This document shows positions 39,997 through 47,897 of a DNA stretch of 64,000 nucleotides, one piece after another. Within the stretch, counting starts at the first letter, position 1, and each line of letters begins with the position of its first letter. Where the stretch lies: the NCBI GenBank assembly GCA_900318065.1, contig ONIY01000020.1, forward strand, positions 1 to 64,000. The letters run 5' to 3'. A program made the position numbers and the translations under genes. Below the pieces are notes generated by a model. It saw nothing but the letters and a program-made list of their open reading frames with translations, searched no databases and was not told the DNA's origin. The stretch comes from an uncultured Prevotellaceae bacterium (GTDB taxonomy: Bacteria; Bacteroidota; Bacteroidia; Bacteroidales; Muribaculaceae).

Positions 39997-41208
39997 TCAG
40001 TTTTTCAACTCTCTGTTGCCATACATCTCTTCGTAATACTTCTGGTAATCGCCGCTTGTCACGTCGTCGATCCATTGCTGGTGGTCGAGGTTCCAGCGAA
40101 TGGTCTTCTCGATGCCCACGGTGAAGGGTGTCTCGGGATACCAGCCCAGTTGGGTGGCAATCTTGGTGGGGTCGATGGCGTAGCGCATGTCGTGGCCTGG
40201 ACGGTCGGTGACGTAGGTTATCAAGTCGTAGTTGATGTCCTCGAGTTTGCAACTGAGCAACTTCTGATACTTGGGTTCCTCGCGCATGATGCGGGCTATG
40301 GTGTCGATGATGAGTTTCACGATGTTGATGTTGCTCTCCTCGTTGAAGCCGCCTATGTTGTACACCTCACCTGTCTTGCCCTTGCGAAGCACTAAGTCGA
40401 TTGCCTTGCAGTGGTCTTCAACATATAGCCAGTCGCGCACGTTCAATCCCTTGCCATAGACGGGCAACTTCTTGCCCTCAAGGATGTTGTGGATTACGAG
40501 CGGAATGAGTTTCTCGGGGAAGTGGTAGGGGCCGTAGTTGTTGCTGCAGCGGGTGATGTTGATGGGGAAGTTATAGGTGTGGTAGTAGGCCATCGTTATC
40601 ATGTCGGCACTGGTCTTCGAGGCCGAGTAGGGTGAGCGGGGCGACATGGGTGTGGTCTCGGTAAAGAACTTCTTGCCAAAGGTGGTGAGGTCCTTGCGGC
40701 CTTCTATCACCTTCTTGAGCTCGTCGTCAACGTGTAGTGGCTGAGCCTGGTCAAAGTCTTTCTCCAGCGAGCCATACACCTCGTCGGTCGAGATTTGCAG
40801 GTATTTCTTGCCTTTTTTGTAGACGGGCTTGCCGGTGCTGTCTTTGCCGTTGGCCCATGCCTCGCGGGCGCAGTTGAGCAGGTTTTGAGTGCCCAGGATG
40901 TTGGTCTCGAGGAATAGTCGTGGGTTCTCGATGCTGCGGTCCACATGGCTCTCGGCGGCAAAGTTCACAACGTAGTCGATGTCGTTGTCGTCAAAGATTT
41001 GCCTAACAACACCGTAGTCCTTGATGTCGCCTTTGACAAACGACACATTGGGTTTCTCCAGTTCTTCCTTGATGGAGTTGATGTTACCAGCATAGGTGAG
41101 CGCGTCGAGCACTATCACCTTGATGTCACTGCCATGCTTGGCGGTGATGTATTTCACGAAGTTGGCGCCAATGAATCCTGCAGCACCTGTAACGAGATAT
41201 GTAATCAT
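39997..41208 (-). CDS. rfbB: dTDP-glucose 4,6-dehydratase
   Basis: 403 residues from the ATG at 41208. A second ATG two codons earlier is also possible. It forms dTDP-4-keto-6-deoxyglucose, the branch point for the following ketoisomerases. NAD-binding TGAAGFIGANF, the catalytic STDEVYGSL and the YSASK Tyr/Lys pair are intact. It is ~50 residues longer than the standard enzyme because of an insert between STDEVYG and the YSASK motif (encoded roughly 40.65-40.75 kb) and another before it (NGKDSTGKPVYKKGKKY). It is the first gene of the operon, behind the promoter at 41230-41260. Confidence 0.95.
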   Translation of the reverse strand: MITYLVTGAAGFIGANFVKYITAKHGSDIKVIVLDALTYAGNINSIKEELEKPNVSFVKGDIKDYGVVRQIFDDNDIDYVVNFAAESHVDRSIENPRLFLETNILGTQNLLNCAREAWANGKDSTGKPVYKKGKKYLQISTDEVYGSLEKDFDQAQPLHVDDELKKVIEGRKDLTTFGKKFFTETTPMSPRSPYSASKTSADMITMAYYHTYNFPINITRCSNNYGPYHFPEKLIPLVIHNILEGKKLPVYGKGLNVRDWLYVEDHCKAIDLVLRKGKTGEVYNIGGFNEESNINIVKLIIDTIARIMREEPKYQKLLSCKLEDINYDLITYVTDRPGHDMRYAIDPTKIATQLGWYPETPFTVGIEKTIRWNLDHQQWIDDVTSGDYQKYYEEMYGNRELKN

Positions 41209-41229
41209 AAACAATTATTTTAAAACCTA

Positions 41230-41260
41230 CAAAGATAATGCTTGTTGCGCTAAAATCAAA
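41230..41260 (-). promoter_or_regulatory. Promoter of the rfbB-murI operon
   Basis: On the - strand TTTG (41257-41260), 19 bp, then TATCTTTG (41230-41237), 21 bp before the rfbB ATG. Confidence 0.75.
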
Positions 41261-41273
41261 GGATTTTTAGTTT

Positions 41274-42518
41274 TTATAAATCTTTTGGCTGTTGAATGGG
41301 ACGATTTTCATCTTCTTTAGACTTGGGGAGGGCCAGGTTGAGGATAATGCCCACTACTGCTGCTAAGCCTATTCCCGAGAGACTGAACGATCCTGCCGTG
41401 AGTTCGGCACCGCCCACTCCGGTGGTGAGCATGATGCTGGCAATGATAATGTTGCGGGTCTTGGTGAAGTCTACCTTGTTGCGAACCATGTTCTGTATTC
41501 CCACTGTGGCAATGGTGCCAAAGAGCATGAGCATGATGCCGCCAAGCACGGCTTGTGGGATGCTCTGAAGGAATGCGTTGAGCTTGCCAAACACCGAGAA
41601 CGCTATCGCCGTGACTGCGGTGATGCGAATAACGGCAGGTGAGGTGATCTTGGTAATCTGCATGGCGCCGGTGACCTCGCTGTAGGTGGTCACTGGAGGG
41701 CCACCCATGAAAGCTGCAGCCAGGCAAGCGAGTCCGTCGCCCAGCATCGTGCGGTGAAGGCCGGGGTCTTTGACGAAATCTTTGTTGGCAACATTGCTCA
41801 CCACATAGACATCGCCCACATGCTCAATAAGGGTGGCAAGGGCAATGGGCATCAGGCACACAAAGGGTTGCCATGAGAAATCGGGCAGGCGAGGGTTGGC
41901 AATGCTGTCGGGCAAGGCAAACCAGGGCGCCTCGGCGATGCCGGTGAAGTCGACGATGCCCATCGCCATCGCTACAACGTAGCCCACAGCAATGCCGGCT
42001 ACCACGGGAATGAGCCTGAACAGTCCACGGGCATAGGTGAGGATTATTATCGACACCAAGAGCGAGATGATGGCAAGCAGCCAGTTGCTTTTCGACATAT
42101 CTACCGCTGTCCCCGAGAGGGAGAGTCCAATGAGGATGATCACAGGTCCAACAACTATTGGTGGAAACAGGCGATTGAGGAACTTCGTGCCACGCCACTT
42201 GATGAAGGCCGAGGCGATAAAGTAAACAACTGCCACTCCGGCAAATCCCGATAAGGTCGCTTGCATTCCCCATTGCTTTGCAGCGAGCAAGATGGGTGCA
42301 ATAAAGGCAAAGCTGGAACCCAGGAAGATGGGGACTTTGCCTTTTGTGACAGCATGGAAAATGAGTGTTCCAACTCCCGCCGAGAACAAAGCCGTGGCAG
42401 GGTCAAGGCCAACGAGCAGAGGCATGAGCACCGTTGCGCCAAAGGCCACAAAGAGGAATTGTATTCCCACTATGGTCTTTCGGGTTGTGGATAAATCGTT
42501 GTTCATTGTTTCAGCCAT
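41274..42518 (-). CDS. uraA: Uracil permease / NCS2 nucleobase transporter
   Basis: 414 residues with about 12-14 hydrophobic segments. An inner-membrane H+ symporter for uracil. The N-terminal FVAFGATVLMPLLVGLDPATALFSAGVGTLIF and GSSFAFIAP signatures match UraA. ATLIEHVGDVYVVS holds the substrate-binding Glu of the TM8 region, and GGPPVTTYSEVTGAMQIT follows. Its start overlaps the end of the nuclease gene by 8 bp, an odd pairing, and the rfb promoter lies just downstream. Confidence 0.94.
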   Translation of the reverse strand: MAETMNNDLSTTRKTIVGIQFLFVAFGATVLMPLLVGLDPATALFSAGVGTLIFHAVTKGKVPIFLGSSFAFIAPILLAAKQWGMQATLSGFAGVAVVYFIASAFIKWRGTKFLNRLFPPIVVGPVIILIGLSLSGTAVDMSKSNWLLAIISLLVSIIILTYARGLFRLIPVVAGIAVGYVVAMAMGIVDFTGIAEAPWFALPDSIANPRLPDFSWQPFVCLMPIALATLIEHVGDVYVVSNVANKDFVKDPGLHRTMLGDGLACLAAAFMGGPPVTTYSEVTGAMQITKITSPAVIRITAVTAIAFSVFGKLNAFLQSIPQAVLGGIMLMLFGTIATVGIQNMVRNKVDFTKTRNIIIASIMLTTGVGGAELTAGSFSLSGIGLAAVVGIILNLALPKSKEDENRPIQQPKDL

Positions 42519-43323
42519 TTTGTTTTATCAGGTCGTTAACGATTATGTCAATCTCGGGGGTGAGGTCGTCAATGTCGATCACTTTGTAACTTGGATATTT
42601 GGGGTGGATGACCACTAGATGCATGGCGCTGATCTTGAGGCCATAGCATTTCTCAACAATGCGCTTGTAGAGGTTCTGCTGTAGCGCATAGTGACAGTAG
42701 CTGCAGTCTTGAATGTCCTCAAGGCCGTTAATGCCGCGTGTGTCGTATTTGTTTTTTCTGCACACATCACCACGCTCGTCGAGCAGCGACTTGCTGCGCT
42801 TCCAGTCATAGAACTCAAAGGTGCCATCCTTGCGACTGCATATCAAGTCGATGGTGCCGGCTATGCCCAGTTTCTCGTCAAAGACGCGCCACTCGGTGCG
42901 GAATGGGGTGAATTCCACTTCCTCGACAAATTTCAGGAAGTGCTCAATCTCCTTGTCGATGCTTAGGATTTTGTCTTCGCTGATGTACTTCCCTTTGTAG
43001 GTGAAGTGACACATGGGAGCCATGTATTTGTCGCCGTTGAGATATTCCTCTATCTGCTTATGCATGTGGGTGCCCACAAAGCTCGCCATCATTCCGTTGC
43101 AGTCCCATTGCTCCTTGAGCTGCTGGGCTGTGATGGGAAGATACTGGGCTTTTCGCTCTGCCCAATAGTCGCTGTCGAAGGGGGTGAAATACTTGCTGTA
43201 GACGCTGCTCACGGGTGTGAGTTGGCGAGTGCCGTCAAGAAGATAGATGTGACCTTCCTCCTGAAAACTAATGCGCTCATCTTGAGGAAAATAAAGTGAG
43301 GAATTGTCAAGGTTTCTTATCAT
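42511..43323 (-). CDS. Stand-alone PD-(D/E)XK nuclease superfamily protein
   Basis: 270 residues. The RecB-like active site can be followed: Glu in RTEWRVFDE, Asp in GTIDLICSR, then EFYDWKRSK as the D/E-x-K strand and a QNLYKRIVEKCYG helix as the QxxxY-type motif. The N-terminal FQEEGHIYLLDGTRQLTPVSSVYSKYF region is typical of phage- and Bacteroidetes-encoded exonuclease-like proteins. It lacks the Cys set of Cas4. It is probably a DNA nuclease in repair or recombination, but the partner is not known. It is co-transcribed with uraA (8-bp overlap). A -7 box TAATTTTG on the - strand lies at 43341-43348. Confidence 0.8.
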   Translation of the reverse strand: MIRNLDNSSLYFPQDERISFQEEGHIYLLDGTRQLTPVSSVYSKYFTPFDSDYWAERKAQYLPITAQQLKEQWDCNGMMASFVGTHMHKQIEEYLNGDKYMAPMCHFTYKGKYISEDKILSIDKEIEHFLKFVEEVEFTPFRTEWRVFDEKLGIAGTIDLICSRKDGTFEFYDWKRSKSLLDERGDVCRKNKYDTRGINGLEDIQDCSYCHYALQQNLYKRIVEKCYGLKISAMHLVVIHPKYPSYKVIDIDDLTPEIDIIVNDLIKQNG

Positions 43324-43390
43324 AATTATCCATTTTGCTACAAAATTAGAAAAAAAACTCTATAATCACATGCTATTGTGCAACAAAAAA

Positions 43391-43458
43391 TAGCAACAAG
43401 CAGGAAATGTGTAACAACTTCAATCCGGCTCCTGCGAGTTATAAGTTGTTTGTTGCTA
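43391..43458. ncRNA. Nested inverted repeats, possible pseudoknot between divergent genes
   Basis: Outer arms TAGCAACAA (43391-43399) and TTGTTGCTA (43450-43458) are perfect complements. Inside, CAGGA (43401-43405) pairs with TCCTG (43430-43434), while AACAACTT (43413-43420) pairs with AAGTTGTT (43443-43450), and the two helices cross. It lies upstream of both predicted promoters, so it is not an obvious leader. A small RNA or a DNA cruciform is possible. Confidence 0.3.
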
Positions 43459-43551
43459 TGCCAACTTGGTTCTATTTTGTAACAATAACCACTGTAAATG
43501 AGAAGTTTTGTAAGAAAAATATTATTTTTGTTGAAAAAAGTGGGCAAAAAA

Positions 43552-43582
43552 TTTGTAGTGCTATCATTTTTGATTAATTTTG
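43552..43582 (+). promoter_or_regulatory. Promoter of aroE-comEC
   Basis: TTTG (43552-43555), 19 bp, then TAATTTTG (43575-43582), about 30 bp before the ATG at 43613. Confidence 0.75.
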
Positions 43583-43612
43583 CAAATTATTATCATATTT
43601 TAAGTATAATCT

Positions 43613-44374
43613 ATGGCCGAAGAAGGGATAATATATGGCTTGATAGGGACCTCGCTGTCTCATTCCTTCTCGATGGACTTTTTTAATCAAAAGTTCATCT
43701 CCGAGGGTATCAACGCTCAATATTTCAACTTTGAGTTGAATGATATTGGGGAGTTGATGACGATTTTCAGCGAGTACCCCAATCTTGACGGACTGAACGT
43801 GACGATGCCCTATAAGGAGAAAGTCATCCCCTTCATGGATCAGCTTGATGAGACCGCCGAGATGGTGGGGGCGGTGAATGTCATTAAGATTATAAAGGGA
43901 ACATCGGCTGGGGTAATAAAACTCGTGGGTTATAACACCGATTTTCTGGGATTCAAGAATTCGATCGAGCCATTGCTCACCAGTGAGATGGACAAGGCTC
44001 TGGTGCTGGGAACAGGGGGCTCAAGCAAGGCTGTGAAAGCGGGGCTTGAAAGCCTGGGGCTTACTGTCGACTTTGTCTCGCGACGCAAAACGGCGACAAC
44101 CATAACCTATGAGGAACTCACAAAGCAGATGATTAATGCCCACAAGGTGATTGTAAACACCACGCCACTTGGCACTTATCCTAATACCGACGTTTGTCCT
44201 GATATCCCTTACCGTTTTCTCACTTCATCGCATCTGTGCTACGACCTGGTGTACAATCCCAGCGAGACGATGTTCATGAAGAACTCGGCGGCGGCAGGTG
44301 CCGTGGTGAAGAATGGACTGGAGATGCTGCTCTTGCAGGCTTTTGAGTCTTACAGAATCTGGACCGAAGGGTAA
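43613..44374 (+). CDS. aroE: Shikimate dehydrogenase
   Basis: 253 residues. It reduces 3-dehydroshikimate to shikimate with NADPH. The substrate site is intact: LIGTSLSHSFSMDFF, NVTMPYKEKVIPF with the catalytic Lys, and an AVN-D pair in VGAVNVI and YNTDFLGF. The Rossmann part has LGTGGSSKAV and VNTTPLG, and ends NGLEMLLLQA. The length is slightly shorter than the E. coli protein, as usual in this phylum. Its stop overlaps the comEC start (TAATG), so the two are translationally coupled. Confidence 0.96.
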   Translation: MAEEGIIYGLIGTSLSHSFSMDFFNQKFISEGINAQYFNFELNDIGELMTIFSEYPNLDGLNVTMPYKEKVIPFMDQLDETAEMVGAVNVIKIIKGTSAGVIKLVGYNTDFLGFKNSIEPLLTSEMDKALVLGTGGSSKAVKAGLESLGLTVDFVSRRKTATTITYEELTKQMINAHKVIVNTTPLGTYPNTDVCPDIPYRFLTSSHLCYDLVYNPSETMFMKNSAAAGAVVKNGLEMLLLQAFESYRIWTEG

Positions 44375-46461
44375 TGGGAAGCGTTGGTGTGTTGTCGCGA
44401 TTTCCTGTCCAGAGAATTCTCATCCCTTTTGCCTTGGGCATAGTGCTCTATCGCTTGTTGCCAGCACTATGGCTGCCATGTGTGCTTGTTGCTCTTGTGG
44501 TGGCTGTGCTTGTGGTGATGCGGGTCATGAACACGAGTGCGTCGCGCAGCAGGTTGTTGCGCCAGTATCGCATCGTTCCGTTGTCGATGGCTGTGGTGGC
44601 AACAGGCTGGCTGGCAGCCATGGTTGCCGAGCCGCCGGTGCTTGATGAGAGTGGCGTTAATGGCAAGTCGGCTTGTGCGCGCATCGAGTCTATCAAGTAC
44701 AACGAAAAGAGTATGCTCATGCAGGTGAAGCTGCTTCACTGGCAGGAGGGCTCTGAGGTTCATAAGTTTCGCGCCACTCACATTCTGTTGTCGACTCGTG
44801 GCTGCAACTACGACTTAGTGGCTGGCGACCTGGTGGCATTCCCGCTCCAGCTGGAGCGGGTGCACAACATGGGCAACCCATGTGAGATGGACTATGCCCG
44901 ATATCTTCACGACAAGGGAATAATCTATCGTCAGCACACCGATGTGCGCGAACTCGAGCGCGTTGGGCAGTCGCCCACGGTGATGACGCGTGTTTTCAAC
45001 ATGAGGCAGTCGCTGCAGCACAAGATTCTCAACTCGTCGCTCAGCGAGCCTACTCAGGCGCTTGTTATCGCCATGATTCTTGGCAATGATGACTTTATTG
45101 AGCCGCTGGTGCGCGACGATTTTTCTCGCGCTGGCGTTGCTCATGTGCTGGCGTTGAGTGGACTTCATGTGGCTGTTATCACGCTGATAATATGGTTCTT
45201 GCTGTTTCCACTTGATTACCTGCGTGGCAAGAAGCTGCGGCTGGTGCTCACGCTTGTAATCCTGGTGGGCTACGACTTGCTCACTGGCATGTCGCCCTCG
45301 GTGATCAGGGCAACGGTGATGATAGCCTTTGTGTTCATGTCGATGATTTTTTATCGCAAGTCCACACCTCTCAATGCTGTGGCTACTGCCGCGCTGGCGA
45401 TTCTTGTGTTCTCGCCCAGCGCTCTCTACAGCGTGGGATTTCAGTTGAGTTTCATCACGGTGGTGGCGCTCATAGTTTTCTATCAGTATTTTAAGATAAA
45501 AATGCCTGCAAGCAAGGTGCTTAACTATGTTTACAGCATCTTGCTCACGTCGGCGGTGGCTATGGCGTCGACGATAGTTCTTACGGCCTATTATTTCAAC
45601 ACGATGTCGTTCATGTCGATTGGCGCTAATGTGCTGATAATGCCTCTCATCCCTGTGTTTATGGTGCTTGGTGCCATTGTTGTGGCGATGCTGGCAATGG
45701 GCGGGGGAGCAGGTGTGCTGGGCAAGGTGCTGGATTTCTTGACTTCGTTGATCAACGGCGCCGTGGGCGAGATATCGTCGCTGTCGCTGGCTAAGGGCGA
45801 CGTCTACGTCTCATGGCCCGCGGTGATTGCCTATTATGCTATTCTGGTGCTGCTGGCGCTATGGCTGGCGCGACGCAACGTGAGGATGCTGCTTGCCGCT
45901 GGGGTGGTGCTGGTGGCATGGCTTGCTGGCGCTCTAATAGCGCAGACGAGAGTGCCGCACCGCGGAATGGTGGTCTTCAACTCGTTCAACTCCACGCCGG
46001 TGCTGTATTTCAACGGCTCGGATGCCCTGCTATGGGTTCCCGATGTTGAGAGCGACTATGACATCGAGAATTTCAAGCGCTGGAACCGTGCCTTCCTGGC
46101 GCGCCATGGCATCGACTCGGTGATGCTGGTCGACAGCACTGGGGCACAGCTGCCTGGGGCAGTGATAAAACCGCCACATGCCAGCATCATGGGAATGGGC
46201 ATCGTCACGGCGGGCAAAGGACGATGGAAGCATTACGAGGTGCCCAGCGACAGCACGGCAGTGAAATTTGACTATGCCATCATCACCAAGGGCTTCCACT
46301 CAAGTGTCGCACGCCTCAAAGAGTTGGTCGATTGCGATTCTGTAATCCTCTCGGGAGGAATTTACAGCGACGACCTCCACACGCTCCAACAAGAATGCGC
46401 CACCTCCCACTTCCCACATTACAACATAAAAACCACCGGCGCATTTGTCAAGATGGAATAA
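44374..46461 (+). CDS. comEC: ComEC/Rec2 competence-family membrane protein
   Basis: 695 residues. Expected to form the inner-membrane channel for single-stranded DNA uptake. N-terminal membrane helices and the DUF4131 OB-like part are followed by the Competence domain (SLSEPTQALVIAMILGNDD, then GVAHVLALSGLHVAVI, and TGMSPSVIRATVMIAF). About ten helices are visible. The C-terminal ~170 residues sit where the metallo-beta-lactamase-like domain is in Bacillus ComEC, but I see no HxHxD motif, so that domain is reduced or degenerate, as is common in Bacteroidetes. It is coupled to aroE by overlap. Whether the organism is competent is unknown. Confidence 0.9.
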   Translation: MGSVGVLSRFPVQRILIPFALGIVLYRLLPALWLPCVLVALVVAVLVVMRVMNTSASRSRLLRQYRIVPLSMAVVATGWLAAMVAEPPVLDESGVNGKSACARIESIKYNEKSMLMQVKLLHWQEGSEVHKFRATHILLSTRGCNYDLVAGDLVAFPLQLERVHNMGNPCEMDYARYLHDKGIIYRQHTDVRELERVGQSPTVMTRVFNMRQSLQHKILNSSLSEPTQALVIAMILGNDDFIEPLVRDDFSRAGVAHVLALSGLHVAVITLIIWFLLFPLDYLRGKKLRLVLTLVILVGYDLLTGMSPSVIRATVMIAFVFMSMIFYRKSTPLNAVATAALAILVFSPSALYSVGFQLSFITVVALIVFYQYFKIKMPASKVLNYVYSILLTSAVAMASTIVLTAYYFNTMSFMSIGANVLIMPLIPVFMVLGAIVVAMLAMGGGAGVLGKVLDFLTSLINGAVGEISSLSLAKGDVYVSWPAVIAYYAILVLLALWLARRNVRMLLAAGVVLVAWLAGALIAQTRVPHRGMVVFNSFNSTPVLYFNGSDALLWVPDVESDYDIENFKRWNRAFLARHGIDSVMLVDSTGAQLPGAVIKPPHASIMGMGIVTAGKGRWKHYEVPSDSTAVKFDYAIITKGFHSSVARLKELVDCDSVILSGGIYSDDLHTLQQECATSHFPHYNIKTTGAFVKME

Positions 46462-46549
46462 CCTCGCACCATTCTCACATGCGGTATTGCCACGCATGGT
46501 GCGGACACATCAGGCTGTGTCCCTATTGTGTCACTCAACTCTCAATAGT

Positions 46550-46587
46550 AAAAACAAGGTGAAACCGTTGTGTGGCTTCACCTTGTT
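46550..46587 (-). terminator. Bidirectional terminator between comEC and the DUF5606 gene
   Basis: AACAAGGTGAA (46553-46563) pairs with TTCACCTTGTT (46577-46587), an 11-bp perfect stem. On the - strand it is followed by TTTAC. It serves mainly the leftward gene that ends at 46611. Confidence 0.6.
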
Positions 46588-46610
46588 ATATTAGTGTAGT
46601 TCTTGTGGAA

Positions 46611-47036
46611 TTACTCTTTAGTCTCTTCTTTGGTCTCTTCCTCTTCCTTGGGGAGGAAATCGGTCATACCGCTGTTGATGAGGATGTTGTACCAGTTGAT
46701 GAGCTTCTTGATGTCGGTGTTGTAAACGCGGTCGACGTCGAAGTCGGGCACTACGCCTTTGAAGAACTCCTGCAGGGCTGCGGGCTCTTTATAGTCGGCA
46801 GTGTTAAGAGGTTTGGCGTCATATTTATTCTTCACCGCCTCAAGCACCTCGCCCAGTGGTTTATCGCCACTCTCGGTATACATGGAGATGTCGCCCAGCG
46901 AGATCACCTTGTCGCGCTGATGGGCAGTGCTGCGTTTTTTGTCGGTTACATTCTCAACGATGATTGCGTTTTTACCGTATTTCACGAGTCGGTAAAGTCC
47001 GGGTCGCCCCGAGATTGCTAAAATTTCTTTCAACAT
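46611..47036 (-). CDS. DUF5606 family protein
   Basis: 141 residues. The N-terminal MLKEILAISGRPGLYRLVKYGKNAIIVENV and the helical ISLGDISMYTE/YDAKPLNTADYKEP pattern are those of the Bacteroidetes-specific DUF5606 family, with an acidic Lys/Glu tail. It has no signal peptide. The function is not known. The beta-rich N-terminus looks like a small SH3-like barrel. It follows the ADP-ribosylglycohydrolase gene by 40 bp on the same strand and may be co-transcribed with it and alaS. Confidence 0.85.
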   Translation of the reverse strand: MLKEILAISGRPGLYRLVKYGKNAIIVENVTDKKRSTAHQRDKVISLGDISMYTESGDKPLGEVLEAVKNKYDAKPLNTADYKEPAALQEFFKGVVPDFDVDRVYNTDIKKLINWYNILINSGMTDFLPKEEEETKEETKE

Positions 47037-47075
47037 AATTACTTATTAGTTAATGTTTTAATTGATAAATTGCGT

Positions 47076-47885
47076 TTATGGTTTGCAAAATGTGTCGCAA
47101 AACTTGCTCACCACATCATGCTGAGTTTTGTCGAGTAGGGCCATCGCCTTGTCATGCATCCATTGTGGCACGCCAAAGAGTGCCTGGGCAATACCACCCG
47201 TGATGCAGGCAATGGTGTCGCTGTCGCCACCTATCGAGACGGCGTTGCGCACGGCATCCTCAAAGTCGCTTGCCTGGAGGGCGCAAGCGATGGCCTGTGG
47301 CACGCTGCCCTGGCAGGTGCCGCCGTTGACCATGCCGTCGAGCCCTTGCCATGAGTAGCGCGGACGAATCTCGTCGACCGGGAGCGACAGGTCATAGCCA
47401 TAGTCCTGCTCTATGCGCTCCTTGATTTGCGCAGCAGTGGCGCCGTGACGCGCCATGAAGATGCACAGGGCAGTCGCCTGGGCACCCTTGATGCCCTCGG
47501 GGTGGTTGTGGGTGCACTCTGCCGAGACCTTGGCGGCATGGAGAGTGTCGGCTTCGTTGGCAAAAGCCCATCCCACAGGACTCACGCGCATAGCGCTGCC
47601 GTTGCCACAACTGTTGTAGGGCGGGGCGATTGTCTCACGTGAGCGGGCAATCCACTGGAGGAATCCAGGACCGTAGCCTCCCATGGGGTTACGGTAGGTG
47701 GAAGCGTAGCGGTAGTAATAAGTCGCCACGTCGCCGCCATCGAGCAGCCACTGGGCTGTGGCAATGGTGAGAATGCTGTCGTCGGTGGGTTCCATAACGG
47801 GAGTGAACAACTCAAAATCCTTGGTCTTGATGTTGTCAAACTCATAGATCGAACCCAGCGTGTCGCCAATTATTGCGCCAATCAT
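47076..47885 (-). CDS. ADP-ribosylglycohydrolase family protein
   Basis: 269 residues. An all-alpha DraG/ARH-fold enzyme that removes ADP-ribose from proteins or small molecules using two Mg2+. Metal ligands are in GDTLGSIYE, TDDS and GGDSDTIACITGGIAQA, and the NGSAMR loop is present. The length is near the ARH minimum. It follows alaS by 12 bp, and so is probably co-expressed with it. The target (ADP-ribosyl-arginine, -serine or other) cannot be told. With the macro-like/DUF1810 protein at 5416-6489 it is the second ADP-ribose-related gene in the window. Confidence 0.93.
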   Translation of the reverse strand: MIGAIIGDTLGSIYEFDNIKTKDFELFTPVMEPTDDSILTIATAQWLLDGGDVATYYYRYASTYRNPMGGYGPGFLQWIARSRETIAPPYNSCGNGSAMRVSPVGWAFANEADTLHAAKVSAECTHNHPEGIKGAQATALCIFMARHGATAAQIKERIEQDYGYDLSLPVDEIRPRYSWQGLDGMVNGGTCQGSVPQAIACALQASDFEDAVRNAVSIGGDSDTIACITGGIAQALFGVPQWMHDKAMALLDKTQHDVVSKFCDTFCKP

Positions 47886-47897
47886 AGTCTGCCGTTG

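Noticed and set aside
37108..41208. dTDP-rhamnose pathway
   Set aside because: rfbC and rfbD are absent, while ketoisomerase and aminotransferase genes are present, so a 3-amino sugar fits better.
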